Below are positions 54,908-63,420 of a DNA stretch of 64,000 bases, one piece after another. How positions within the stretch are numbered: position 1 is the stretch's first letter; each line of letters begins with the position of its first letter. The stretch is from Saprospiraceae bacterium (GTDB lineage Bacteria; Bacteroidota; Bacteroidia; Chitinophagales; Saprospiraceae). Location: assembly GCA_020848995.1 (NCBI GenBank), contig JADLHA010000006.1, positions 1 through 64,000 of the forward strand. The letters run 5' to 3'. The translations under genes and the position numbers were made by a program. A model generated the notes under the pieces. The model was not told the origin of the DNA and did no database searches. It saw only the letters and a program-made list of their open reading frames with translations.

Positions 54908-57016
54908 CTATTTAATTTTTGAATCCTGGGAAAGTTTATTCAATAGGGCCTCGTCGCAATGCGGGCAATATTCGTGCTCTCCGGCAAGGTATCCGTGTAT
55001 GCGGCAAATGCTGAAGACGGGGGTCACGGTAATGTAGGGCAAGCGGAAATTGCTGATCACTTTGCGAACCAAGGCGCGGCAGGCCTCCGGCGAACTGACT
55101 TTCTCGCGCATATACAGGTGCAATACGGTTCCTCCGGTATACTTGCATTGCAATTCATCTTGCAGGTACAGGGCTTCAAACGGGTCATCGGTGTGGTTTA
55201 CCGGTATCTGTGAACTGTTGGTGTAGTAAATGTTGTCTCCATATCCTGCCTGGATGATGTCCGGATAACGCTTCTTGTCTTCCTTGGCAAAGCGGTAGGT
55301 CGTACCCTCTGCCGGTGTGGCCTCAAGGTTATACAGGTTGTTGGTTTCCTTCTGGAATTGGAAGATCCTGCGACGGATGTGCTCGATGATGTTCAGCGCG
55401 AACTCACTCCCTTCCGGATCGATGATGTTGCACCGGTCGTCGGTAAAATTGCGGATCATCTCGTTGATGCCGTTTACCCCGATGGTCGAAAAGTGATTTT
55501 TGAAGTCGGGAAGATAGCGCTTGGTGTAGGGGTACAATCCACGCTCGAGCATCGTTATGATAAATTGCCTTTTCTTCTCCAGGCTGGATTTAGCAAGATC
55601 GAGCAGACGGTCGAGGTTTTCATACAGTTTTTCTTTGTCGTTTTTATACAGGTATCCGAGACGCGCCATGTTGATGGTCACCACCCCGATGCTGCCCGTC
55701 ATCTCGGCGCTGCCGAACAATCCGTTGCCGCGCTTCAACAATTCGCGCAAATCCAGCTGAAGCCGGCAGCACATGCTGCGGATGGCATTCGGCTTGTAGG
55801 CATTGGGATTTTCCTGCCTGACGCCGCTTTCGTCGTAAACGTATTGGCTGCCAATAAAATTCTGGAAATACGATGATCCGATCTTGGCCGTATTTTCAAA
55901 CAACAAGTCTGTATTGGGTCCGTGCCAGTCAAAATCCTCGGTGATGTTTACCGTTGGGATAGGGAAGGTAAAGGGCTGGCCGTTGGCGTCGCCTTCCGTC
56001 ATCACCGTATAATAGGCCCTGTTGATGAGATCCATTTCGGGTTGAAAATGGCGGTAGGTCAAATCCGTCAGCGAGTTAACCCCGCGATCCTTTGCGAGTT
56101 GGAGCAGGTGGTCATTATGAATGTTCGTAAACAGGTGTATGGAGTTGCGCGTCGGAATCTGGTCACGCAAATCGTTGGGGACCACCCAGTCGAGGGTAAT
56201 GTTGGTGAATGGCGATTGGCCCCAGCGGGCGGGAACGTTCAGGTTGTACACAAAACTGCGCACCGCCTTGAGGACCTCATCAAAACTGAGCTGGTCTTTG
56301 AATACGTAAGGTGCCAGGTAGGTGTCGAATGAGCTGAATGCCTGTGCCCCTGCCCATTCGCTCTGCAGGATGCCCAGGAAATTGGCCATCTGGCCGAGGG
56401 CTTCCCTGAAATGCGAAGGCGGGCGGCTTTCCACCCTTCCCCGGACACCGTTGAAACCATCGCTCAACAGGACGCGCAGGCTCCAGCCTGCACAATATCC
56501 GGTGAGGCAGTCGAGATCGTGGATGTGGTAGTCTCCGCTGCGGTGAGCATAGCCCTCTTCTTTGGAATATACCTTGTCGAGCCAGTAATTGGCGATGACT
56601 TTCCCGGCGACGTTGTTGATCAGACCCGCACTCGAATAAGAGGTATTTGCGTTGGCGTTGATGCGCCAATCCTTCTGAAAAGCATACTCCTCGATCGTCT
56701 GCGAGCAATCGATGTACGTGGTGTCGTCGTTCAGACCGGCGAGGTGCTCCCGCTGCAGTTTGCGCGTGTGGCGGTGGAGCATAAAGGCGCGCATGACATC
56801 GAAGTAGCCCTTGGCAAAGAGCTCCTTTTCAATGATGTCCTGGATCTCTTCGACAGCCCAAACGTCCTTGGCTTCCAGCTTTTTAAAAACCAACTCGATC
56901 AACTGTTCGTCAGCCGGCGCTTGTTGCCCCTTGAAGGCTTTTAGGATGGCATCTTCTATTTTGTAGGCGTGGAAGGGGTGATATTCGCCGTTCCGCTTGA
57001 TAACGAACTTATTCAT
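54908..57016 (-). CDS. nrdD: Anaerobic (class III) ribonucleoside-triphosphate reductase, large part
   Basis: Reduces ribonucleotides to deoxyribonucleotides without oxygen. 702 aa. An ATP-cone regulatory domain lies at the N-terminus (KRNGEYHPFHAYKIEDAI). The ten-stranded barrel follows, with SSAGLINNVAG and ITLDWVVP. A C-terminal zinc site has HGYLAGEHEYCPHCDEALL. The usual RVxGY radical tail is absent and is found as the separate 56-codon gene downstream. The sequence seems to belong to the Bdellovibrio-type NrdD group rather than the E. coli type. The gene order nrdD-small ORF-nrdG is tight. Confidence 0.93.
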   Translation of the reverse strand: MNKFVIKRNGEYHPFHAYKIEDAILKAFKGQQAPADEQLIELVFKKLEAKDVWAVEEIQDIIEKELFAKGYFDVMRAFMLHRHTRKLQREHLAGLNDDTTYIDCSQTIEEYAFQKDWRINANANTSYSSAGLINNVAGKVIANYWLDKVYSKEEGYAHRSGDYHIHDLDCLTGYCAGWSLRVLLSDGFNGVRGRVESRPPSHFREALGQMANFLGILQSEWAGAQAFSSFDTYLAPYVFKDQLSFDEVLKAVRSFVYNLNVPARWGQSPFTNITLDWVVPNDLRDQIPTRNSIHLFTNIHNDHLLQLAKDRGVNSLTDLTYRHFQPEMDLINRAYYTVMTEGDANGQPFTFPIPTVNITEDFDWHGPNTDLLFENTAKIGSSYFQNFIGSQYVYDESGVRQENPNAYKPNAIRSMCCRLQLDLRELLKRGNGLFGSAEMTGSIGVVTINMARLGYLYKNDKEKLYENLDRLLDLAKSSLEKKRQFIITMLERGLYPYTKRYLPDFKNHFSTIGVNGINEMIRNFTDDRCNIIDPEGSEFALNIIEHIRRRIFQFQKETNNLYNLEATPAEGTTYRFAKEDKKRYPDIIQAGYGDNIYYTNSSQIPVNHTDDPFEALYLQDELQCKYTGGTVLHLYMREKVSSPEACRALVRKVISNFRLPYITVTPVFSICRIHGYLAGEHEYCPHCDEALLNKLSQDSKIK

Positions 57017-57118
57017 CGCGCTGGTTTTGAGTGTTTAAGTATTAAATTTCGAAGCTTTCGTCTTGCTTCCTTCTCAGGAGCATCGGTTTGGGTTGTGGTG
57101 GCCGGTCCGTCCACTTAA

Positions 57119-57160
57119 AGGAAGTCGTGGGCCGGGAGGGGGGTTCCCCGCGGACTTCCT
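57119..57160 (-). other. Hairpin in the nrdD leader region
   Basis: Eight-bp arms AGGAAGTC and GACTTCCT enclose a G/C-rich inner stem (GGGG-TT-CCCC and neighbours). It lies about 100 nt before the nrdD ATG, between nrdD and the Rrf2 gene. It could be a leader structure of nrdD or a terminator for the Rrf2 transcript. No T-run follows on the minus strand. Confidence 0.45.
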
Positions 57161-57265
57161 CTCAAATAGTGCAAGGTGGGCTTTGTATTCATCATGACTC
57201 ACTGTGGGCAAAATTAAGATAAAGGACCATTTAAGCTCAAAATCATATCAAAAAAATTTTTAATA

Positions 57266-57697
57266 TTAAATGCGCATGGTCTTATTGGCAATTCCGGCTG
57301 CCAAATCGGCAAGCGAAGTCTCTTCAAACTCCTTTTTCAGGGCCCCTTTGACGTCTTTCCAGAAATTGTGTACGGGACAGGGCTCGGCTTCTCCACAGCC
57401 CGGAAGCCCCAGCAGGCATTTATCAAAAAAGTTCTGGCCTTCGAGCATGAGGACGATGTCTATCAGGAAAATCTCTTCCACCGGTTTGTTGAGCATGATT
57501 CCGCCCTGTGGTCCGCGATGCGACGTCAGCAGGCCCTGCTGGGTCAGCGTCTGGAAGGTTTTGGTCAGGAAGTGAAATGAAATGTGCAGCTCTTCCGAGA
57601 TTTGTCCAATGCTGACATATTTGTCCTTCTCATTCTTGGAGGCCACGTAGATCAGCGCCCGAAGACAATAGATGGTTGCTCTGGATAAGGTGCGCAT
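57266..57697 (-). CDS. Rrf2-family regulator (NsrR/IscR-like)
   Basis: 143 aa. A winged helix-turn-helix (about 10-70, ISEELHISFHFLTKTFQTL, then RGPQGG) precedes the cysteine cluster CLLGLPGCGEAEPC (three Cys, near 94-107) that in NsrR, IscR and RsrR binds an Fe-S cluster. The setting, between nrdD and a nitric oxide reductase, favours an NsrR-like nitric oxide or redox sensor. Its own promoter box is at 57726-57733. Confidence 0.9.
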   Translation of the reverse strand: MRTLSRATIYCLRALIYVASKNEKDKYVSIGQISEELHISFHFLTKTFQTLTQQGLLTSHRGPQGGIMLNKPVEEIFLIDIVLMLEGQNFFDKCLLGLPGCGEAEPCPVHNFWKDVKGALKKEFEETSLADLAAGIANKTMRI

Positions 57698-57725
57698 GAC
57701 GGAGACGATTGAGATTTTCGAATCC

Positions 57726-57733
57726 CAAATATA
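57726..57733 (-). promoter_or_regulatory. -7 box (TATATTTG) of the Rrf2 gene
   Basis: Exact TAnnTTTG match on the minus strand, 28 nt before the Rrf2 ATG. It is the same octamer as in the NO reductase promoter. Confidence 0.5.
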
Positions 57734-58002
57734 ATGATTTTTTATAATTTGATTCCCTTCGAGCCCATCTGCGGTCCCTTACGACCCTTCCCCGGTGTTT
57801 AAAAAGCCCCATCGACCCATGGGCAAGCCGGCCGTCATCTGGTATTAATCGCATCAAAATCAGAAACTTGCATTATCGTGGCGCATTCGCCTGCCATGCT
57901 CTCCCCTGTGGAAAAATAGTTTTGGTCGTCACGCATAGCAATCGGGAATCATGCCGGTGGTCTGGGGTTCTCCCTAAGCGTGCAACTCGCCTCACCACCA
58001 TT

Positions 58003-58057
58003 AAAAAAAGTGCCTTCCCGCATTTCCGGTTGTCCCGGCTGCCAGGAAGGCACTTTT
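58003..58057 (-). terminator. Terminator of the NO reductase gene
   Basis: A 10-bp stem (AGTGCCTTCC / GGAAGGCACT) with a loop of about 25 nt, followed on the minus strand by TTTTTTT. It sits 52 nt beyond the norZ stop. An AAAA/TTTT pair extends the stem, so it may work in both directions. Confidence 0.75.
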
Positions 58058-58108
58058 GCGTTTAGCGCTCAACCCGGTTGAATGGCTGGGATGAGTGCGC
58101 TGGTTTTC

Positions 58109-60526
58109 TTACTTGGCGTATTCGGCCTCGTCGATGGGCTCTTCCTTGATCTTGCCCTGAATTTCCAAGGAAATGGTTTCGTCCATCTCGAGGATGTTTG
58201 CCGTTTTGGTTTTCAAGGAGTTCCAGCGGCTGACGATGAACCAGGTGATCGGGATGACACCGCCGAAGAAGAAGACCATGGCACCGATACCGCGCATCCA
58301 GGTCAGCGACTTGAAGATGCCATAATCCATAAACTCGGAGGAACGTCCATACCACAGTCCTTGCTCGACCACTGCCTTAAACTGGATGGAACCAGCCGGG
58401 AACAGGTCGAGAATGACCATGAGAATCAGACCGACGTTGATGGACCAGAAAGAAATATTCAACACTTTTTCGTTCCAGGCCGCCGGTTTCACGATGAGGC
58501 GGCTGGCGAACAGCAGCGCAGCAATGGACACGTTTCCATAAACCCCCATCAGCGCAGCGTGGGCGTGGTTGACGGTGAGGTAGGTACCGTGTTCGAAATA
58601 GTTCATGATTGGGAGGTTGATGATGATCCCGAGTACACCTGCTCCGAAGAAGTTCCAGAAGTTCACTGCAATGAGGAACTTGAACACCTCGGGAAATCCA
58701 AATCCCTTGATCTGGTCGTGGGCCACGTCGCCAACGGCCAGGCGGGGCATGTTTTTAAAGCGCCATGCCTCGACGGTGAGGAGGATCAGCGGAACAAACT
58801 GCAGGGTGGAGAACACGCTGCCCAATGCCATGGTGGCTACGGGCTTGGCATTCCAATAGAAGTTGTGCGATATGCCGAGCAAGCCCGTTCCGAGGAAAAG
58901 AATGGTTGCGAAGTACACTACGCGGATCGCAGCGTTGCGGCTGACCAGTCCCATGAGCACCATGAGGTAGGAAACGATCACCGTGATGAATACTTCAAAG
59001 AATGCTTCTACCCACATGTGGATGACCATCCATCGCCAGAAGTCGGCTATGACGAAATTGGTGTCCGGCTGAGCTACAAATCCCGAAAGGAAGAGGAGCG
59101 GAATGCCGACTACGGAATACATGATCCATTTGGGAAGTGTCCAGGGCTCTCCCTTTACGAATGCCGGGCGCAGTCCGCGGTAAACCACGACGATCCACAG
59201 GGCAAAAATGCCCATGAGCAAGACCTGGAAGGCTTTTCCAAAATCGACAAATTCCCATCCCTGGTGCCCGAACCAGTACCACCATTCGCCCATCATGCCG
59301 AGTGGGCCGAGGGTCATACCCACCAGCGAACCGGCGACCAGAATGAAGAGGCCGGCAAAGAGGGTATTGATGAGGGGCAATTGTCCGGGGACTTCCTTTT
59401 TGGCAAGGATCGGCAAGATGAATATGGAAGACGCGATCCAGCAGGTGGAGATCCAGTACAGGGACAGCATGATGTGCCAGGTTCTCGGAATGTTGACCGG
59501 CAGGCTGTCTGCAACGTTGATGCCGACGAAGCCCAGCCAGTTGATGAAGTCATTCAGGGTAACCAGTCCTCCCACCACCTGAACGGCAAACAGAAGAATG
59601 GCAACCGCAAAGAACTTGTAAGAAGCTTTCTGCGAAGGCGTGGGTTTGAAATTGGCTACGCGCTCCACCGTGAACAGGTCTCTCTTTGGAGGTTTGAAGA
59701 ATTTGTTCGGCAACTGATTGTATTGTCCGATAAAATAGAGCACGATACCGCACATCAGCACAAAGGCCAGCATACCGAGTACGCTCCACAGGATGACAGG
59801 AGAGGTCGGCGTGTTACCGGCATAGGGGTCGTAGGGCCAGTTGTGGGTATAGCTGAAATCGTTTCCGGGGCGCTCCACAACGCAGACCCAGGCTCCCCAG
59901 AAAAAGAAAGATGCCAGGTCGGAAACGCGGTTTCGGTCTGTCAGGAAATTTTTGGGCGGAAATCCTTCGCCATCGTTATTATCGATGTAGAAATCCTGGT
60001 AGTACTTGACCACTCCCTGATAGGCATACGCCTGTGCGGCGTTGAGGGCTACCAGGTTCTCGCTCTTGTTGTAGGTGTTTTGCTTCAACTCCTTCTTCAC
60101 GCGCTCTGCGAGCTGCTTTTTCATAAACTCGTCGGGTTCAACACCCGTTTTGGCTTTGACCTCGGCAGCATAAAACTCGTTCATGCGCTTAGCCATGATG
60201 TTCAGGGCCTCGGCCGTAAAATCCGGACCCCGCTGAGCGCCATCTCCGAAGTAGCTTCCATACTCCATCAGCGCCTTTTCGTGAAAGACCTCCTGTCCGC
60301 GTACGATGGTAGCGTAATCGAACAGAACCTTGCCCTGCTCGTCTTTGAACCCGGCCATCGGCGGTGCGTCCACGTACGTCTGGAAGCCGATCATGCCTAC
60401 TCCCAGCAAGCTAATGATGAATATGAAGATCAGCGGACCCCGCCAATTCTTCGTATTCATGATGTAATTCATGCTCCGCGACCGGAGTGAACCATTCTGT
60501 TGCCCATTTTGACCATTAGTTTCCAT
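58109..60526 (-). CDS. norZ: Quinol-dependent nitric oxide reductase (qNOR)
   Basis: Reduces 2 NO to N2O with electrons from quinol, in the inner membrane. 805 aa. One N-terminal helix precedes a large extracytoplasmic domain (about 60-240). The heme-copper-oxidase-like core of 12 or more helices follows. RTWHIMLSLYW and HMWVEAFFEVF hold His and Glu metal ligands typical of NOR, and TVNHAHAALMG carries the heme histidines. The single-subunit layout without NorC marks it as qNOR. Its promoter has a dyad that may bind the nearby Rrf2 regulator. The reverse strand is open for 802 codons; that is a shadow. Confidence 0.95.
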   Translation of the reverse strand: METNGQNGQQNGSLRSRSMNYIMNTKNWRGPLIFIFIISLLGVGMIGFQTYVDAPPMAGFKDEQGKVLFDYATIVRGQEVFHEKALMEYGSYFGDGAQRGPDFTAEALNIMAKRMNEFYAAEVKAKTGVEPDEFMKKQLAERVKKELKQNTYNKSENLVALNAAQAYAYQGVVKYYQDFYIDNNDGEGFPPKNFLTDRNRVSDLASFFFWGAWVCVVERPGNDFSYTHNWPYDPYAGNTPTSPVILWSVLGMLAFVLMCGIVLYFIGQYNQLPNKFFKPPKRDLFTVERVANFKPTPSQKASYKFFAVAILLFAVQVVGGLVTLNDFINWLGFVGINVADSLPVNIPRTWHIMLSLYWISTCWIASSIFILPILAKKEVPGQLPLINTLFAGLFILVAGSLVGMTLGPLGMMGEWWYWFGHQGWEFVDFGKAFQVLLMGIFALWIVVVYRGLRPAFVKGEPWTLPKWIMYSVVGIPLLFLSGFVAQPDTNFVIADFWRWMVIHMWVEAFFEVFITVIVSYLMVLMGLVSRNAAIRVVYFATILFLGTGLLGISHNFYWNAKPVATMALGSVFSTLQFVPLILLTVEAWRFKNMPRLAVGDVAHDQIKGFGFPEVFKFLIAVNFWNFFGAGVLGIIINLPIMNYFEHGTYLTVNHAHAALMGVYGNVSIAALLFASRLIVKPAAWNEKVLNISFWSINVGLILMVILDLFPAGSIQFKAVVEQGLWYGRSSEFMDYGIFKSLTWMRGIGAMVFFFGGVIPITWFIVSRWNSLKTKTANILEMDETISLEIQGKIKEEPIDEAEYAK

Positions 60527-60654
60527 CCTCTTGGATTTAAATTGCGTTTTAAGATTGAGAAAGTGTAATGTTATTTAAAAAGGTGAAAAATTCAGGATTT
60601 AAGGTGTTACTATCTTAAATAGAGGTAGGGGTTATGGCCTGCCTGTATTTGAGA

Positions 60655-60688
60655 CAAATATAGTCTTAAATTATCCGGAGCCTCAAAA
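60655..60688 (-). promoter_or_regulatory. norZ promoter (TTTTG-N21-TATATTTG) with overlapping dyad
   Basis: A -7 box TATATTTG at 60655-60662 and TTTTG at 60684-60688. The box lies inside an inverted repeat on the minus strand (TTAAGAC-N7-GTCTCAA, about 60649-60669, 6 of 7 bases paired), a candidate operator. The leader is about 120 nt. Confidence 0.6.
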
Positions 60689-60817
60689 TTTTTATGCAGT
60701 TTTTTTGAACAATTCGCGAATAGTCATTCGTTCTCAAGTGTATTTAACTAAAAATCAATCCATTAATTTTTCACATTCCCACTCCCTGGGGATTTGAGCA
60801 TCCGCATCAGCGAGGCA

Positions 60818-61126
60818 TTAATCCCCTCGCTCAGACAGGTCTGTCAATTCTTCCAGGCTCCAGGCGGCAGGGGATTCAGAAAACAACTGCCGGGTTTGCC
60901 CCCAGGTGTTTTTAAAGAGTTCCGAACTCCGGTAAGCTTCCAGGGCTTCATGGCTTTCCCATTGGCTGATCGTAAAGAGATGTTCTTTGCGGGCAGCATT
61001 TTGGTGCAGGGACAGCGCGAGGCAGCCGGGGAAGCGCTCAATGCGCTGCCGGACATCCGCGAACAGCTCCAAAAACCGGGCCAGTTCGTCGCTTCGGAAC
61101 TGCATATTTACAATGCGCGTTATCAT
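60818..61126 (-). CDS. Antibiotic biosynthesis monooxygenase (ABM)-fold protein
   Basis: 102 aa from the ATG at 61126 (MITRIVNMQFRSDEL). The ABM/dimeric ferredoxin-like fold is visible: RIVNMQF strand, ARFLELFADVRQRIERFPGCLALSL, then FTISQWESHEALEAYRSS. Members act as small oxygenases, heme-binding or sensor proteins; the substrate cannot be told. The longer frame to 61177 adds 17 residues without support. It is convergent with nothing and divergent from phoH. Confidence 0.82.
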   Translation of the reverse strand: MITRIVNMQFRSDELARFLELFADVRQRIERFPGCLALSLHQNAARKEHLFTISQWESHEALEAYRSSELFKNTWGQTRQLFSESPAAWSLEELTDLSERGD

Positions 61127-61252
61127 CTTATGTAAAGATTGTATGAAATTTAGGGGTGCAGGCGGCACATCGTCCATTTTGCGAGGCCAAAGTGAATTAT
61201 TTTTCCGTAAGTTTGTTGCACCTATTTTAAAAACCGGTTAAACCCAAGGTAT

Positions 61253-62239
61253 TTGTCACAGAGTGAAATCATTCTCACCGTAGAAAACCTCGATCCCGTC
61301 GAGCTGTTCGGAGAGAACAACAGCAAGTTGAACATGATCCGCCGTTCCTACCCCGATGCGACCATCACCTCCCGGGGTTCCCTGATCAAAATCTCCGGGA
61401 AGAAAAAAGACACCCAGGCGGTTAAAGAAAAGGTTGAGACCATGGTGCGCTGGCTCCGCGAACGCAAGGAACTGCCGGTTCAGACCGTGGAAGATCTGCT
61501 GCAGGGGGATAATCCGTTTCAGCAGCAGCCGGCTGCGGGCGAACACAAGTCCATCCTCGTGCAGGGTCGGGATGGCAGGGTCATCTATGCCCGTACCAAA
61601 AATCAGCAGCGCATGGTACAGGCCAGTTCGGTGAGCGACGTGGTTTTTGCCATTGGCCCTGCAGGCACCGGGAAGACTTACACCGCCGTAGCTCTTGCCG
61701 TTCGCGCCCTCAAAAACCGCGAAGTCAAGAAGATCATCCTCACCCGTCCGGCCATTGAAGCAGGAGAAAACCTCGGCTTCCTTCCGGGAGACCTCAAAGA
61801 AAAAATTGATCCCTACCTGAGGCCGCTCTACGATGCACTCGACGACATGATCCCCGCCGAACGGCTCCAGCAATTGATGGAAAACCGGGTAATCGAGATT
61901 GCACCGCTCGCCTTTATGCGGGGTCGCACCCTGGACCACGCTTTTATCATCCTCGATGAGGCTCAAAACTGTACGCCGCTTCAATTGAAAATGTTCCTAA
62001 CCCGCATTGGCCCTTCGGCCAAATGCATCATCACCGGCGACCTTTCCCAAATCGACCTGCCCTATAAACAGGTATCGGGACTGCGACAGGCTACCCGGCT
62101 GTTACAAAACATCTTTGGCATTGATACCATTTACCTCGACAACGAGGACGTTGTCCGGCATCGCCTCGTAAAGGATATCCTCAGGGCTTACGACCGGCAC
62201 GACGAAAAGAGGAGAAGGGAAGCAGAAGAGGAGGAATAA
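61253..62239 (+). CDS. PhoH-like ATPase
   Basis: 328 aa, an RNA-linked P-loop ATPase. A KH-like N-terminal part (about 1-70) precedes the PhoH domain (about 110-310), with Walker [13 protein letters not shown], then [19 protein letters not shown] and Walker [11 protein letters not shown]. It is of the PhoH/YbeZ type. In many bacteria YbeZ works with YbeY in rRNA processing; no ybeY is in the window. No ATG is in frame between the upstream stop (61208) and the domain, so the TTG at 61253 is the likely start. Confidence 0.92.
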   Translation: MSQSEIILTVENLDPVELFGENNSKLNMIRRSYPDATITSRGSLIKISGKKKDTQAVKEKVETMVRWLRERKELPVQTVEDLLQGDNPFQQQPAAGEHKSILVQGRDGRVIYARTKNQQRMVQASSVSDVVFAIGPAGTGKTYTAVALAVRALKNREVKKIILTRPAIEAGENLGFLPGDLKEKIDPYLRPLYDALDDMIPAERLQQLMENRVIEIAPLAFMRGRTLDHAFIILDEAQNCTPLQLKMFLTRIGPSAKCIITGDLSQIDLPYKQVSGLRQATRLLQNIFGIDTIYLDNEDVVRHRLVKDILRAYDRHDEKRRREAEEEE

Positions 62240-62355
62240 GTCCCTTCTTGTTGTTTTCGCGTTTCACGATGGGGTCTCTTTTTGGCTGACAAAGGGTAAC
62301 CATTGCACCCATTTCCGGTAACGGATCACCCGGGACATACCCTCCGGGAACTCTT

Positions 62356-63420
62356 TTACATATCGCGTCCGAACCACTGCTGGAGGTTGGTGCGTATGCT
62401 GATCTGGCTACTGCCTCCGGCGATGTGGTATCCGGAGTAGGCATATTCAAAGCGGAATTTGTAAATGCGGAGGCCAAATCCTCCGGACAGCCCGCTCAGG
62501 CTGCGGTAATCAGCAACAGACAGGTCGCGGTTGCGAAGGTGATTATAACCCAATCGGAGGGAGAAGTTTTCCCGTTTGCCGACGTTGAGTTCGATGCCAA
62601 GCACGAGGTGGCGCATCAGGTTGCCCAAAGCCCTGTCAAAAGCTCCGGGTTCTTCTTCCTCGCCAAAAAGCAATTCTCCATCGCTGAGATTGGGATCGTC
62701 GTAACGCAGGTTCCACCTTTCCATGTGGCGGAATCCGATGTGGTAAACGAGGGGCAGGTGTTTCAGCTTTTTGGAGAAGCCGAGTTGTACTTCCAGTGGA
62801 AGGGGTTCTCGAAGCTGATGATAGGGCGACAGTTGAAATCCGGCGTTGCGCAACACCAGACTTACCCCAAATTGGCGTTCCGGATTTGCGTACGAGATGC
62901 CGGCGGAAAACGCCAGACCCTGAGATTGATAGGCGTCCAGGGTGGAGTGGATGTAATGGATGCCGGCCCCGACGATGATGCGCTCCCGAAAAGCGCGGGA
63001 GGCGGAGAGGTAGAAGTCCGCATCCGAAGCCTTGAACTGACCGCTCTGAGCGTCGTACACATCCGTGCGGGGAATGTCCCCATACCGCGCATAATGCACC
63101 CCTGCCATCAGGGTCAGTCCGTTGGAATCGATGGCATGGACGTAACTAAAGTGTCCGAACCGCACATCTGCAAAGTAAGAGGTGCTGCTAAAAAGGAGGG
63201 AGCCGCTCATATCGGGTGTGAGCAATGCCGGGTTGAGGAAAGCCGCTCCGGGGTCGCCCGTGCGCCAGGAAACCGGCATACCCCCCAGTGCCGCCACCCG
63301 GGCTCCCGGGGAGGCCTGTAAAAAGGGGTAAACTTCACGCCCTCCCGTTTGCGCCGACGGCCTATTGCCAGTCAGCACGCACATTAAAAAGGCGATTGCG
63401 AGGCTGTATCTCTTTTCCAT
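62356..63420 (-). CDS. porQ: Type IX secretion system protein PorQ
   Basis: Outer-membrane protein of the T9SS attachment complex. 354 aa from the ATG at 63420 (MEKRYSLAIAF), with a signal peptide. GGREVYPFLQASPGARVAALGGMPVS is the family start, quoted here in part as VYPFLQASPGARVAALGG. NPALL and then repeated beta strands of the FadL-like barrel follow. The window also has a T9SS cargo protein at 48410. It overlaps the end of the next upstream gene by 37 nt. Confidence 0.9.
   Translation of the reverse strand: MEKRYSLAIAFLMCVLTGNRPSAQTGGREVYPFLQASPGARVAALGGMPVSWRTGDPGAAFLNPALLTPDMSGSLLFSSTSYFADVRFGHFSYVHAIDSNGLTLMAGVHYARYGDIPRTDVYDAQSGQFKASDADFYLSASRAFRERIIVGAGIHYIHSTLDAYQSQGLAFSAGISYANPERQFGVSLVLRNAGFQLSPYHQLREPLPLEVQLGFSKKLKHLPLVYHIGFRHMERWNLRYDDPNLSDGELLFGEEEEPGAFDRALGNLMRHLVLGIELNVGKRENFSLRLGYNHLRNRDLSVADYRSLSGLSGGFGLRIYKFRFEYAYSGYHIAGGSSQISIRTNLQQWFGRDM

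Noticed and set aside
54759..55037. Plus-strand 92-codon ORF over the nrdD-nrdG junction
   Set aside because: It is the complement of the 56-codon radical-domain gene and the end of nrdD.
58082..60490. 802-codon plus-strand ORF antisense to norZ
   Set aside because: Composition is His/Asp/Glu-rich and without any fold signature; it mirrors the qNOR gene exactly, whose metal-ligand motifs are intact.
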